Shown here in pieces: positions 1 to 8,500 of a stretch of DNA of 12,869 bases. The DNA is from Clostridia bacterium (lineage in GTDB: Bacteria > Bacillota > Clostridia > Oscillospirales > Acutalibacteraceae), in the NCBI GenBank assembly GCA_017519685.1, contig JAFWRV010000174.1, positions 1 through 12,869 of the forward strand, written 5' to 3'. The stretch's first letter is position 1. Each line of letters starts with the position of its first letter. The notes under the pieces are model-generated. The model searched no databases, was not told where the DNA came from, and saw nothing but the letters and a program-made list of their open reading frames with translations. Made by a program: the position numbers and the translations under genes.

Positions 1-788
1 ACAGCGGATATAAATCCTCCTGGGGCGATGAACTTGCTCAGACCAAGGCGGATTATGTTAAGGAAATAGACCGTCTTTATAATATCGAATGGCCCGGCGG
101 TTTCGCTCAGACAAGAGCTCTCGGTGAGATTAATAAATTTATGGCTCCCGATGATATCGCAGTCGGCTCGGCAGGCTCGCTTCCCGGCTGTATGCAGAGA
201 CTCTGGAAATGCTCCGCTCCCGGGACATATAACATGGAATACGGCTTCTCCTGCATGGGTTATGAGATTTGCGGCGCTCTCGGCGTAAAACTCGCTTACC
301 CCGACAGAGAGGTATATACAATGTGCGGCGACGGAAGCTTCCTTATGCTTCACAGTGAGCTCTATACCGCGGTTATGGAGGGCGCGAAGATAAACGTTAT
401 GCTCTTTGACAACAGCGGATGGGGATGCATTGAGAATCTTCAGAATAATCAGGGAACAGATACCTTCGGCACCCGCTTCCTCGCGAGAAATCCCGAAACC
501 GGTATGCTCGACGGAGCGATTGTTCCGATTGATTTCGCGAAGATTGCCGAGGGATACGGCTGCAAGAGTTATACCTGCACCAATCCGGAAGAACTCAAGG
601 CGGCTCTTGCCGACGCGGCAAAGCAGACCGTTTCCTGCCTGTTTGATATCAAGGTTGCCCATAAGAGTATGGGCGACGGCTACGACGCCTGGTGGCGTGT
701 CGGCGTTGCCGAGGTTTCCGAGAGCGAAACAGTTAAGGCGGCTTATGAAGATATGCAGGCAAATATTAAAAAAGCAAGATTATATTGA
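1..788 (+). CDS. iolD: 3D-(3,5/4)-trihydroxycyclohexane-1,2-dione hydrolase IolD (C-terminal part)
   Basis: The gene is cut by the left window edge. The frame is open from base 3 and gives 261 residues ending at a TGA. IolD is a thiamine-diphosphate enzyme that hydrolytically opens the diketo ring made from scyllo-inosose, giving 5-deoxy-glucuronate in myo-inositol catabolism (family knowledge). The visible part is the C-terminal ThDP-binding domain: the [14 protein letters not shown] stretch starts the GDG-x(about 25)-N cofactor motif, closed by the DNSGWGC segment. The early part, with SWGDELAQT and [19 protein letters not shown], fits IolD better than acetolactate synthase, a relative of the same fold. 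The full-length protein is usually about 640 residues, so roughly 60% lies outside the window. The stop is 17 bases before the iolE start, which suggests one operon. The assignment rests on recalled family features. Confidence 0.9.
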   Translation, partial: SGYKSSWGDELAQTKADYVKEIDRLYNIEWPGGFAQTRALGEINKFMAPDDIAVGSAGSLPGCMQRLWKCSAPGTYNMEYGFSCMGYEICGALGVKLAYPDREVYTMCGDGSFLMLHSELYTAVMEGAKINVMLFDNSGWGCIENLQNNQGTDTFGTRFLARNPETGMLDGAIVPIDFAKIAEGYGCKSYTCTNPEELKAALADAAKQTVSCLFDIKVAHKSMGDGYDAWWRVGVAEVSESETVKAAYEDMQANIKKARLY

Positions 789-805
789 TAGCGGAGGATA
801 AACAA

Positions 806-1261
806 ATGCTTGATAAAAATAAAGTTTCCCTTGCGATTGCTCCCATTGCGTGGACCAATGACGACCTGCCCGATCTCGGAGCAGAAAACACATTTGAGCA
901 GTGTGTCAGTGAAATGGCGCTCAGTGGCTTCAAAGGAAGCGAGATAGGCAATAAATACCCCAAGGATGTTGAAACGCTTAAGCATAAGCTCGACGTCAGA
1001 GGGCTCAGGATATGCAACGCCTGGTTCTCATCGCTTCTCCTTTCCGAGGGCTATGACGCCACAATCGAAGCGTTTATAAAACACAGAGATTTCCTCAACG
1101 CGCTCGGCGCAAAGGTTATCGGCGCTTCCGAGCAGGGTAATTCCATCCAGGGAACAAGCAAGAGCATATTCGGCGAAAAACCCGTATATACCGACGAACA
1201 GTGGAAACTTGTCGCTAAAGGCTTCAACGATATGGGCCGTCTCGCAAAGGAAAGGGTATGA
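806..1261 (+). CDS. iolE: myo-inosose-2 dehydratase IolE, N-terminal fragment
   Basis: IolE dehydrates 2-keto-myo-inositol (scyllo-inosose) to the diketone that IolD hydrolyses, so adjacency to iolD is expected. The ATG at 806 was chosen because GGAGG (793-797) lies 8 bases upstream; an in-frame TTG at 785 would overlap the iolD stop and lacks such a site. This frame encodes 151 residues, starting [20 protein letters not shown], covering the first half of a xylose-isomerase-like TIM barrel. It includes the GASEQ segment, whose Glu109 is a likely metal ligand. The frame then ends at TGA (1259-1261) although homology continues at once in another frame. The product alone should be an inactive half barrel unless it pairs with the downstream fragment. 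Confidence 0.85.
   Translation: MLDKNKVSLAIAPIAWTNDDLPDLGAENTFEQCVSEMALSGFKGSEIGNKYPKDVETLKHKLDVRGLRICNAWFSSLLLSEGYDATIEAFIKHRDFLNALGAKVIGASEQGNSIQGTSKSIFGEKPVYTDEQWKLVAKGFNDMGRLAKERV
1254..1256 (+). other. Apparent one-base deletion (frameshift) in iolE
   Basis: A GGG run sits exactly where iolE changes frame. Adding one G would read ...AKERG then [12 protein letters not shown] without a gap and restore a 297-residue protein, the usual IolE length. The whole gene would then span 806-1698. The cause may be a sequencing or assembly error in a homopolymer, or a real mutation. No X-XXY-YYZ slippery heptamer is present in the right phase. Confidence 0.8.
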
Positions 1262-1698
1262 GTTTCGCGATTCACCATCACATGGGAACAGGAGTTCAGA
1301 CAGAGGCGGAAATCGATAAGCTTATGGATGTTACAGACCCCGATCTCGTCTATCTTCTTTATGATACCGGTCATCTTGCATTCAGCGGCGAGGACGCAAT
1401 CGGTGTTCTTAAAAAGTATGTCAAGAGAGTCAAGCACGTTCATCTCAAGAGCGTTCGCCTTGATGTCATTGCCGAAGGCAAAAAGAACGGCTGGAGTTTC
1501 CTCGACTGCGTAAGAGCCGGCGCGTTCACCGTTCCCGGTGACGGAGACTTCGACTTTACTCCCGTGTTCGACATTCTTGCCGAAGCGAATTACGAGGGCT
1601 GGGTTGTCGTTGAAGCGGAACAGGATCCCGCAAAGGCAAATCCCTATGAGTATGCCTGCATCGCGAGAAAATATATCGCCGAGAAAACAGGACTTTGA
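1258..1698 (+). CDS. iolE: myo-inosose-2 dehydratase IolE, C-terminal fragment
   Basis: This frame carries the second half of the IolE TIM barrel, 146 residues from an ATG at 1258. It contains the segment with three consecutive His (HHHMGTG), the YDTGH motif, the VKHVHLK strand and the VVEAEQDP strand. Together these supply the Asp, His and Glu expected to complete the metal site in xylose-isomerase-like barrels. The ATG overlaps the stop of the N-terminal fragment as ATGA, and an AAGGA (1247-1251) lies 6 bases upstream. Coupled re-initiation, making two half proteins, is therefore conceivable. The simpler reading is one iolE gene broken by a missing G. A terminator follows 30 bases after the stop. 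Confidence 0.82.
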   Translation: MSFAIHHHMGTGVQTEAEIDKLMDVTDPDLVYLLYDTGHLAFSGEDAIGVLKKYVKRVKHVHLKSVRLDVIAEGKKNGWSFLDCVRAGAFTVPGDGDFDFTPVFDILAEANYEGWVVVEAEQDPAKANPYEYACIARKYIAEKTGL

Positions 1699-1727
1699 TA
1701 ATATAAAAACTCAATAAAATAAATAAA

Positions 1728-1775
1728 ATCAGTCATATACCGGACGTCTTATCCGTATATGGCTGATTTCTCATT
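1728..1775. terminator. Bidirectional intrinsic terminator between iolE and ttcA
   Basis: The left arm 1728-1744 pairs with 1752-1767 in a 16-bp stem, with one G-T pair and a bulged C at 1741, and a 7-base loop. A T-rich stretch follows on the + strand (1767-1778). An A-rich stretch (1713-1728) precedes the stem and becomes a T-tract on the - strand. It lies between convergent iolE (+) and the ttcA-like gene (-) and can serve both. Confidence 0.85.
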
Positions 1776-1803
1776 TTTGATATTTAATGTAAGAATATAT
1801 AAA

Positions 1804-2514
1804 TCAATAGCCGTTGATTTCTTTCTTCTGCATCGCTTCGAGTATTTTTATCCTGACATTGCCGTATTTCTTTTCAAGGGAGCTGAGGAATGCCTTGACT
1901 TCCTCTCTTTCCGTGTTTCCGTCTGCCGGGCAGGCGCTTTTCCTAACAGGCAGATTTTCATTTCTCGCGACCCTTGCGCAGTCGCTTTCCCTTGCGAATA
2001 TCATCGGTCTAATAACCGTGATTTCAGAGCGGTCGAGATATGTTACGGGCATAAAGCAGTCAAGCGAACCGCCGTTAAACAGGTTCATAATGAATGTTTC
2101 AGCCACATCGTCAAGATGATGGCCGAGAGCGACCTTGTTGCATCCTGTAGCCGCTGCCGCTTTGTTGAGCGCGCCCCTTCTCATCTTTGAGCACAGGGAA
2201 CAGGGGTTGCTTTCCTGCCTTGCCTCAAAAATAAGTCTGTAAAGATTTGTCGGAACGACTGTGTATTCGATTCCAAGCTTATCGCAAAGAGTTCTGATTT
2301 CGCTGAAATCACCGTCTTTATCATTGAATCTCATATCGATGGTGATTGCTTTGAGTTCAAATTTTTGCGGATAAAATGATTTCAGACGCGCCAGAGCGCA
2401 AAGCAGAGCGAGCGAATCCTTACCCGCGCTGACTCCGACCGCTATTACATCGCCGCTTTGTATCATATCATATTTCTGCACCGCGGCTCTCATATAACTA
2501 AGTAACTTCTGCAT
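1804..2514 (-). CDS. TtcA-like tRNA 2-thiocytidine biosynthesis ATPase
   Basis: This is a PP-loop ATPase of 236 residues. TtcA adenylates and thiolates cytidine 32 in certain tRNAs using a 4Fe-4S cluster (family knowledge). Visible features are the PP-loop SAGKDS (residues 29-34), the NPCSLC CxxC (Cys105, Cys108), a GHHLDD motif (131-136) and a third cysteine, Cys195 in KSACPA. This CxxC plus distal Cys pattern fits cluster-binding TtcA/TtuA-type enzymes rather than TilS. The ATG at 2514 lies one base after the ymdB stop and suits coupled translation. An in-frame TTG at 2538 would add 8 residues and overlap ymdB, with no good ribosome binding site. The exact target base is inferred; other TtcA/TtuA paralogues are possible. 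Confidence 0.85.
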   Translation of the reverse strand: MQKLLSYMRAAVQKYDMIQSGDVIAVGVSAGKDSLALLCALARLKSFYPQKFELKAITIDMRFNDKDGDFSEIRTLCDKLGIEYTVVPTNLYRLIFEARQESNPCSLCSKMRRGALNKAAAATGCNKVALGHHLDDVAETFIMNLFNGGSLDCFMPVTYLDRSEITVIRPMIFARESDCARVARNENLPVRKSACPADGNTEREEVKAFLSSLEKKYGNVRIKILEAMQKKEINGY

Positions 2515-2515
2515 A

Positions 2516-3283
2516 TCACTCAACCGTAACGGCTTCAACGCTCACGCATTTACCCGTTTTTTCGTCAATTTCAAATATACATCCTTCCATTTTGCATTCG
2601 CCCTTTGCGGCAATGAACCTTTCCGGCATACCGGTTCTTATTTTTTTAATGGAAAGCTCCGGAAGAATGCCGAGAACGGAATCCGCCGCGCCTGTCATAC
2701 CGAGGTCGGTGATAAAGCCCGTTCCTCCGGGGAGAATGGACGCGTCGGCGGTCCTGACATGCGTATGCGTTCCGAAAACAGCGGACACTCTGCCGTCAAG
2801 ATAGTGCGCGAGCGCTCCCTTTTCGGCGGTTGCCTCGGCGTGAAAGTCAACGAGTATAATTTTGCAGTCGGTTTCACTGAGAATTCTGTCCGCCGCGTCA
2901 AACGGATTGTCACAGCTTTCCATATATACCTGACCCGCAAGATTGATGACGCAGATTTGTGACCTGCCGAGGTCTGTCACCGAGTATCCTTTTCCGGGAT
3001 TTGTCCTGTGATAGTTTGCGGGGCGGATGATATTTTCCGCGCTGTCGAGGTATTCATATATTTCTTTATGCCTGAAAACGTGGTTTCCTGTTGTTATGAA
3101 ATCAACGCCGCTGTCATAAAGATATCCGGCGCTCTGAGGAGTTATTCCGTTTCCGACAGCGGAATTCTCACCGTTTGCAACGCAAAAATCAATCCCTTTG
3201 AGTTTCTTGAAAGCGGGCAGCTTCGCCCTGAGAAATTCACAGCCGGTATCGGAAACAACATCTCCGATTGCAAACACATTCAT
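2516..3283 (-). CDS. ymdB: YmdB-family metallophosphoesterase
   Basis: The product has 255 residues and belongs to the YmdB (TIGR00282) group of dinuclear metal phosphodiesterases. The Bacillus member hydrolyses 2',3'-cyclic nucleotides and influences biofilm and motility choices (established for Bacillus, inferred here). Expected ligands are in place: Asp8 in FAIGDVV, Glu39-Asn40 in ANGEN, Asn67-His68 in TTGNHVF, His148 in VDFHAEAT, and His173/His175 in GTHTHVR. The ATG at 3283 was chosen because GGAGG (3291-3295 on this strand) is 7 bases upstream; the longer frame to 3331 would run through a terminator stem. It sits downstream of rny, as is common in Firmicutes, and leads straight into the ttcA-like gene. 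Confidence 0.93.
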   Translation of the reverse strand: MNVFAIGDVVSDTGCEFLRAKLPAFKKLKGIDFCVANGENSAVGNGITPQSAGYLYDSGVDFITTGNHVFRHKEIYEYLDSAENIIRPANYHRTNPGKGYSVTDLGRSQICVINLAGQVYMESCDNPFDAADRILSETDCKIILVDFHAEATAEKGALAHYLDGRVSAVFGTHTHVRTADASILPGGTGFITDLGMTGAADSVLGILPELSIKKIRTGMPERFIAAKGECKMEGCIFEIDEKTGKCVSVEAVTVE

Positions 3284-3296
3284 ATAAATACCTCCG

Positions 3297-3330
3297 AAAA
3301 AAAGCGGAAGCCGTTTTAGCGGTTTCCGCA
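3297..3330 (-). terminator. Intrinsic terminator or attenuator directly before ymdB
   Basis: Reading leftward, a 10-bp stem (arms 3321-3330 and 3304-3313, one G-T pair, 6-base loop) is followed by seven T (3303-3297), a textbook intrinsic terminator. The T-run ends one base before the GGAGG of ymdB. It may end the rny transcript, or act as an attenuator that must be read through to express ymdB and ttcA. The first arm also contains GCGG-AAA-CCGC, a small hairpin that could compete with the terminator. Confidence 0.85.
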
Positions 3331-3331
3331 A

Positions 3332-3593
3332 TTTGTTTTTCGCTTAAATGCGAGATCGAGTAGGGCAGTTCGCTTAAATGCGAACACCGGGTTGAGCAGT
3401 TAAGTTGAAAACGGCGTATTCTTCGAGCGAAGACAGTACATAAGTACGGCGAGCGAGAAAAGACGCCGAAAACAGACAACAAACAACCGCCATATTTTTA
3501 AAATAAATACTCCGAATTACAGTTTCACAGAAATGTATGTTTTTATGTGACAATAAATAAAACGATGTCTGTTTGTTTTTCGCTTAAATGCGA
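3332..3593. repeat. Short direct repeats between rny and ymdB
   Basis: A 15-bp unit, TTCGCTTAAATGCGA, occurs at 3339-3353, 3369-3383 and 3579-3593. The first and third copies share 7 more bases, giving a 22-bp perfect direct repeat (3332-3353 and 3572-3593) around a 218-bp segment. Each unit contains TCGC/GCGA arms around TTAAAT. A 9-bp inverted repeat (3470-3478 with 3566-3574) lies inside. No credible gene covers 3284-3603; the open frames there are short and overlap the repeats. The arrangement resembles a small inserted non-coding element, but the class is not recognised. Confidence 0.7.
3412..3468. repeat. Branched palindromic element
   Basis: Arms CGGCGT (3412-3417) and ACGCCG (3463-3468) enclose two small hairpins: TCTTC/GAAGA with loop GAGC (3420-3433), and GTAC/GTAC with loop ATAA (3436-3447). 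This would fold as a three-way junction in DNA or RNA. The inner stems are short, so stability is modest. Confidence 0.5.
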
Positions 3594-3603
3594 ATACCCG
3601 AGA

Positions 3604-5151
3604 TTATTTTGCTATGCCGAAAGCTCTGGTCTCGCGAATGAGATTAACCTTGATTTCACCGGGATATTCCATCGTGTTTTCGATTTTTTCCGCGATTTCC
3701 TTAGCCATGATGACCATCTTGTCATCGCTGACCTTTTCAGGCTTGACAATGATTCTGACTTCACGGCCTGCCTGAATCGCGAATGAATGTTCAACACCGT
3801 CAAATCCGGTTGCAATGTTTTCAAGCGCTTCAAGACGCTTGATGTAATTCTGAAGATCTTCTCTTCTCGCGCCGGGTCTTGCCGCTGAGATTGCGTCAGC
3901 CGCCTGAACGAGAACGGCAACGGTGCTCTTGGGCTCGACGTTTCCGTGATGGGCCTCAATGGCGTTGAGAATAATATCGTTTTCTTTATATCTTCTCGCG
4001 AACTCGACGCCGAGTGAAACGTGTGTGCCCTCCATCTCGTGGTCAAGCGCTTTGCCGATATCGTGAAGGAGTCCCGCTCTCTTGGCGCTCTTTACATCGG
4101 CGCCGAGCTCCGATGCCATAAGTCCGCAGAGATAGGAAACCTCAAGCGAATGATTGAGAACATTCTGACCGTAACTTGTGCGGTATTTGAGTTTACCGAG
4201 CAGCTTGACTATTTCGGGGTTGACATTGTTGACGCCCGCGTCAATAAGAGCGCGCTCGCCGGTCTGCTTGATTGTCTGCTCAACCTCGCGCTTTGCCTTT
4301 TCATAGAGCTCCTCAATTCTGGCGGGATGGATTCTTCCGTCCTGAATGAGTTTTTCGAGAGTTATTCTCGCGACTTCCCTTCTGACGGGATCGAATGAGG
4401 AAATTGTAATGACTTCGGGTGTGTCGTCAATAATAAGACTGACGCCTGTTATCATTTCGAGCGTTCTGACATTTCTGCCCTCTCTGCCGATTATTCTTCC
4501 TTTCATCTCGTCGCTCGGAAGCGCTACTGTTGAAACCGTTGCTTCGCTTGCGTGGTCCGCGGCACAGCGCTGAATCGCTGTGGTTATGATTTCTCTTGCG
4601 AGAGTATCCGCTTCATCCCTTGTTTTTTGTTCGTACTCCTTGATTTTTACCGCTTTCTCGTGATCGAGTTTATCATCAAGCTGGCTGATTATATATTCCT
4701 TTGCCTGCTCCTGAGTGTAACCCGATATCCTTTCGAGAATATCCAGCTGACTTTTCTTGAGACTTTCAACCTCAACCATTTTTTCGTCAGCCGCTTTGAC
4801 CTTCTGTTCGAGAATTGCTTCCTTTTTCTCAAGGTTGTCTGTTTTCTTGTCGAGATTTTCTTCTTTTTGTGTAATTCTTTTTTCGAGTCTCTGTACTTCG
4901 GATCTTCTTTCGCGAAGTTCTTTTTCCGTTTCGGAGCGCTGTTTGTGAATCTCGTCTTTTGCTTCGATTATCGCTTCTTTTTTCTTCGTTTCAGCGTTCG
5001 CGAGCGCTTCGCTTAAAATCTTCTTCGCTTCTTTTTCCGCCGATCCTATTGTTGACTCGGCTTTTCTTTTTCTGAGTATAATTCCAACGGCTATTCCGAC
5101 GGCAAGGCCGACGACTATGCCGATAATTATGCCGATAACAGTTTGTGGCAT
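3604..5151 (-). CDS. rny: Ribonuclease Y
   Basis: RNase Y is the membrane-anchored endoribonuclease that starts bulk mRNA decay in many Firmicutes. The 515-residue length is typical. Domains in order: an N-terminal transmembrane helix (about 4-27) with a basic stop RKRK; a long charged coiled coil (about 30-160); a KH RNA-binding domain with [10 protein letters not shown] (218-227); and an HD hydrolase domain with His334, the catalytic HDIGKA (363-368), paired His401/His402 and Asp419. The C-terminus FGIAK is familiar for the family. The ATG at 5151 has AAGGAGG (5163-5169) upstream with an 11-base gap, slightly long. A consensus promoter lies at 5278-5306. No terminator is seen right after the stop; the first clear one is just before ymdB. 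Confidence 0.97.
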   Translation of the reverse strand: MPQTVIGIIIGIVVGLAVGIAVGIILRKRKAESTIGSAEKEAKKILSEALANAETKKKEAIIEAKDEIHKQRSETEKELRERRSEVQRLEKRITQKEENLDKKTDNLEKKEAILEQKVKAADEKMVEVESLKKSQLDILERISGYTQEQAKEYIISQLDDKLDHEKAVKIKEYEQKTRDEADTLAREIITTAIQRCAADHASEATVSTVALPSDEMKGRIIGREGRNVRTLEMITGVSLIIDDTPEVITISSFDPVRREVARITLEKLIQDGRIHPARIEELYEKAKREVEQTIKQTGERALIDAGVNNVNPEIVKLLGKLKYRTSYGQNVLNHSLEVSYLCGLMASELGADVKSAKRAGLLHDIGKALDHEMEGTHVSLGVEFARRYKENDIILNAIEAHHGNVEPKSTVAVLVQAADAISAARPGARREDLQNYIKRLEALENIATGFDGVEHSFAIQAGREVRIIVKPEKVSDDKMVIMAKEIAEKIENTMEYPGEIKVNLIRETRAFGIAK

Positions 5152-5213
5152 TAAGCTGTTATCCTCCTTTCGTTAAATTTGCTGCGGTTATCCGCTTTAT
5201 AAATCAAAAAGAA

Positions 5214-5277
5214 TAGTACAAATAATGATGCCGGAATGAAAGTACCATATATTGGCACATTAAACACCATTGTACTA
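5214..5277. promoter_or_regulatory. Inverted repeat across the rny start point
   Basis: TAGTACAA (5214-5221) and TTGTACTA (5270-5277) form a perfect 8-bp inverted repeat, 48 bases apart. The right arm lies between the -10 box and the predicted start point. It could be an operator pair; a chance match in AT-rich DNA cannot be excluded. Confidence 0.35.
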
Positions 5278-5306
5278 ATATTACACAATTTACAGTAATA
5301 AGTCAA
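5278..5306 (-). promoter_or_regulatory. rny promoter
   Basis: On the - strand TTGACT (5301-5306) and TAATAT (5278-5283) are separated by exactly 17 bases, a near-consensus sigma-A promoter. Transcription should start near 5271, leaving a leader of about 120 bases. Confidence 0.75.
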
Positions 5307-5352
5307 GTTTTTTTTATTATAAATTAATAAATATTAATTATTTTTTAGATAA

Positions 5353-5385
5353 ATCCGGTAAAATTCTGTTTGTATTGTACCGGAT
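5353..5385. promoter_or_regulatory. Inverted repeat in the rny-nifJ intergenic region
   Basis: ATCCGGTA (5353-5360) and TACCGGAT (5378-5385) are perfect 8-bp inverted arms, GC-rich islands in very AT-rich DNA. They lie upstream of both divergent promoters, about 120 bases before the nifJ start point. A regulator site is plausible but unidentified. The rest of 5152-5530 holds the two promoters and AT-rich sequence. Confidence 0.4.
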
Positions 5386-5455
5386 ATGAAAAATATGTTG
5401 TTTCGGGTTTCATAATAATGCTCAATATAAAATATTTAAAATTTAAAACTTTTTA

Positions 5456-5484
5456 TTTACAAAATGCTTTTATAGTGTTAAAAT
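5456..5484 (+). promoter_or_regulatory. nifJ promoter
   Basis: TTTACA (5456-5461) and TAAAAT (5479-5484) are spaced by 17 bases, and an A/T tract just upstream (5425-5455) could act as an UP element. The start point should be near 5491. A strong AGGAGG (5517-5522) sits 8 bases before the nifJ ATG. Together these predict high expression, as expected of a main fermentation enzyme. Confidence 0.7.
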
Positions 5485-5530
5485 ACAATTTGGTATTAAT
5501 CAATCCAAAAGTTTTTAGGAGGAAAAATCT

Positions 5531-8500
5531 ATGGCAATCAAGAGAAAAAAGAAAACCATGGACGGCAACAACGCTGCGGCTCATGTATCCTATGCGTTTA
5601 CCGAAGTAGCCGGTATTTATCCGATTACTCCGTCAAGCCCCATGGCAGACTACGTTGACCAGTGGTCGGCACAGGGTCTGAAGAACATCTTCGGCACAAC
5701 CGTCAAGGTTGCGGAAATGCAGTCCGAAGCCGGTGCGGCAGGTACCGTTCACGGTTCGCTTGCAGCCGGTGCTCTTACCACAACTTATACAGCTTCACAG
5801 GGACTTCTTCTTATGATTCCCAATATGTATAAGATAGCCGGTGAGCTTCTTCCCGGTGTGTTCCATGTTTCCGCCCGCTGCGTAGCATCTCACGCTCTTA
5901 ACATTTTCGGCGATCATTCAGACGTTTACGCCTGCCGTCAGACAGGTTTTGCGATGCTTGCCGAAACCAACACCCAGGAAGTTATGGACCTCGGCGCGGT
6001 TGCGCACCTTGCCGCAATCAAGGGCAGAGTTCCTTTCATCAACTTCTTTGACGGTTTCCGCACTTCACATGAAATCCAGAAGATTGAAGTCTGGGATTAT
6101 GAAGACCTTAAAGAAATGTGCGATATGGACGCTGTTGAGGAGTTCCGTAAACGCGCTCTCAATCCCGAGAGACCCGTTATGCGCGGTTCACACGAAAACG
6201 GCGATATCTTCTTCCAGCACAGAGAAGCTTGCAACAAGTATTATGACGCTCTTCCCGGTGTGGTTGAAGAATATATGAATAAAGTCAATGAAAAGCTCGG
6301 CACAAACTACAAGCTTTTCAATTACTACGGCGCTCCCGATGCGGAGAAGGTTATAGTTGCCATGGGCTCCATCTGCGACGTTGCAGAGGAAGTTATCGAC
6401 TATCTTACCGCCAAGGGTGAAAAAGTCGGCCTTGTCAAGGTCCGTCTTTACAGACCGTTCTCAGCGGCAAAACTTGCCGAAGCGATTCCCGCTTCCTGCA
6501 AAAAGATTGCCGTTCTTGACAGAACAAAAGAACCCGGCTCACTCGGCGAGCCTCTTTATCTTGACGTTGTTGCCGCTCTCGCAGCTCAGGGCAGAACAGG
6601 TATCAAGGTAGTCGGCGGACGTTACGGTCTCGGCTCAAAGGATACTCCTCCCTCAAGCGTATTCGCGGTTTATGACGAGCTTGCGAAGGATGAGCCCAAG
6701 CACAACTTCACCATCGGTATCAACGATGATGTCACCAATCTTTCACTCGCTGAGAAAGAAGCTCCCAATACGGCAGCCGAAAGCACAATCGAGTGCAAAT
6801 TCTGGGGACTCGGCGGCGACGGCACTGTCGGCGCAAACAAGGACTCCATCAAGATTATCGGCGACCATACCGACAAATATGTTCAGGCATATTTCCAGTA
6901 TGACTCAAAGAAGACCGGCGGTATCACCATTTCCCATCTCCGTTTCGGTGATGAGCCCATCAAGAGCCCCTATTATATCAACAAGGCAAACTTCGTTGCC
7001 TGCCACAATCCCTCTTATGTTGAAAAGGGATATAAGATGGTAAACGATGTCAAGCCCGGCGGCGTATTCCTTATCAACTGCCAGTGGGATAAGGATGAGC
7101 TTGCTGAGAAACTCAATGCGGAAGCAAAGAGATACATCGCCAAAAACAATATTCAGCTTTACACCGTTAACGCTATCGACCTTGCGGCTGAAATAGGCCT
7201 CGGCAAGCGTACAAATACAATTCTTCAGTCCGCTTTTTTCTCACTTTCAAAGGTTCTTCCCGAAGAGGAAGCAATCGGCTATATGAAAGAGAAAGCGCAG
7301 AAGTTTATGAAGAAGGGTATCGAAATCGTTCAGATGAACGAGAAGGCAATCGATGCCGGCGCAACCGCTTATGTTAAAATCGATGTTCCCGCGGAATGGG
7401 CAAACGCAGTTGACAATGATACCGCGGAGCCTTCAAAGGGTGCGGCGAAACTCGTCAAGCAGGTTGACAGCATTATGAAGCCCGTCGGACTTATGGACGG
7501 CGACGCTCTTCCCGTTTCCGCGTTTATCGATCACGCTGACGGTACATTTGAGCAGGGCGCGGCGGCTTATGAGAAGCGCGGCGTTGCTGTTAACGTTCCC
7601 GCGTGGAACGGCGAGACCTGCGCTCAGTGTAACAAGTGCGCTTATGTCTGCCCGCACGCGACTATCAGACCTTATGCTCTTACCGATGCCGAAGCGGCAG
7701 GCGCTCCTTCAAACGCTATTATCGTTCCCAAGAAGGGCAAGGGCAAGGATACATATAAATATACTCTCGCGGTTTCTCCGCTTGACTGTATGGGATGCGG
7801 CGTATGTATAGGCGTATGTCCCACCAATTCACTCAAGATGGTCTCCAGAGAGAGCCAGGATGCAATGCAGCCCGTATTCGACTATATGGTTGAAAATGTT
7901 TCCGTCAAGGAAGATCTCGCGGATACCACCGTCATCGGCAGCCAGTTCAGAACTCCGCTTCTTGAGTTCTCGGGCTCATGCGCCGGCTGCGCGGAAACCT
8001 CTTACGCCCGTCTTATCACCCAGCTCTTCGGTGACAGAATGTATATCTCCAACGCGACAGGCTGTTCATCAATCTGGGGCGGCCCCGCTGCCACATCTCC
8101 TTATACCGTAAATAAGGAAGGACACGGTCCCGCATGGGCAAACTCACTGTTTGAAGACAATGCCGAGCACGGTTTCGGTATGCTTCTCGGTCAGAACGCA
8201 ATCCGTAATTCTCTTATTGAAAGAGTAAAGAACATTGCTTCCTCCGACAAAGCTTCCGACGCGGCAAAGGCTGCCGCACAGGCATATCTTGATACCGTTA
8301 ATGACGGCAAAGCAAACGCGCAGGCAACCAAGGACCTCATCGAGGCAATTAAGGATGCAGACTGCGACAATTGCAAAGCTATCCTCGAAAATAAAGAATA
8401 CCTCGCCAAGAAGTCAATCTGGATATTCGGTGGCGACGGCTGGGCATACGATATCGGCTTTGGCGGTGTTGACCATGTTCTCGCTTCGGGTGAAGATGTA

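Noticed and set aside
1247..1262. Programmed -1 frameshift in iolE
   Set aside because: No slippery heptamer in the right phase and no clear downstream pseudoknot. IolE is not known to need frameshifting, so a missing G is simpler.
1759..2190. 143-residue + strand frame starting in the terminator
   Set aside because: It is antisense to the ttcA-like gene, which has clear motifs on the other strand.
2515..2538. TTG start for the ttcA-like gene, 8 codons earlier
   Set aside because: No ribosome binding site, and it would overlap ymdB. The ATG one base after the ymdB stop matches the family N-terminus better, though the longer form is not excluded.
3339..3383. Two 15-bp repeats 30 bases apart, CRISPR-like spacing
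   Set aside because: Only two close copies, too short, and the third lies 240 bases away after non-spacer sequence; no cas genes.
3237..3482. 81-residue open frame on the - strand
   Set aside because: It runs through the terminator stem and the repeats into the ymdB start, with low-complexity Cys/Arg-rich composition; no ribosome binding site or domain.
4552..5016. 154-residue + strand frame rich in Phe and Leu
   Set aside because: It is the antisense shadow of the Lys/Glu-rich coiled coil of RNase Y.
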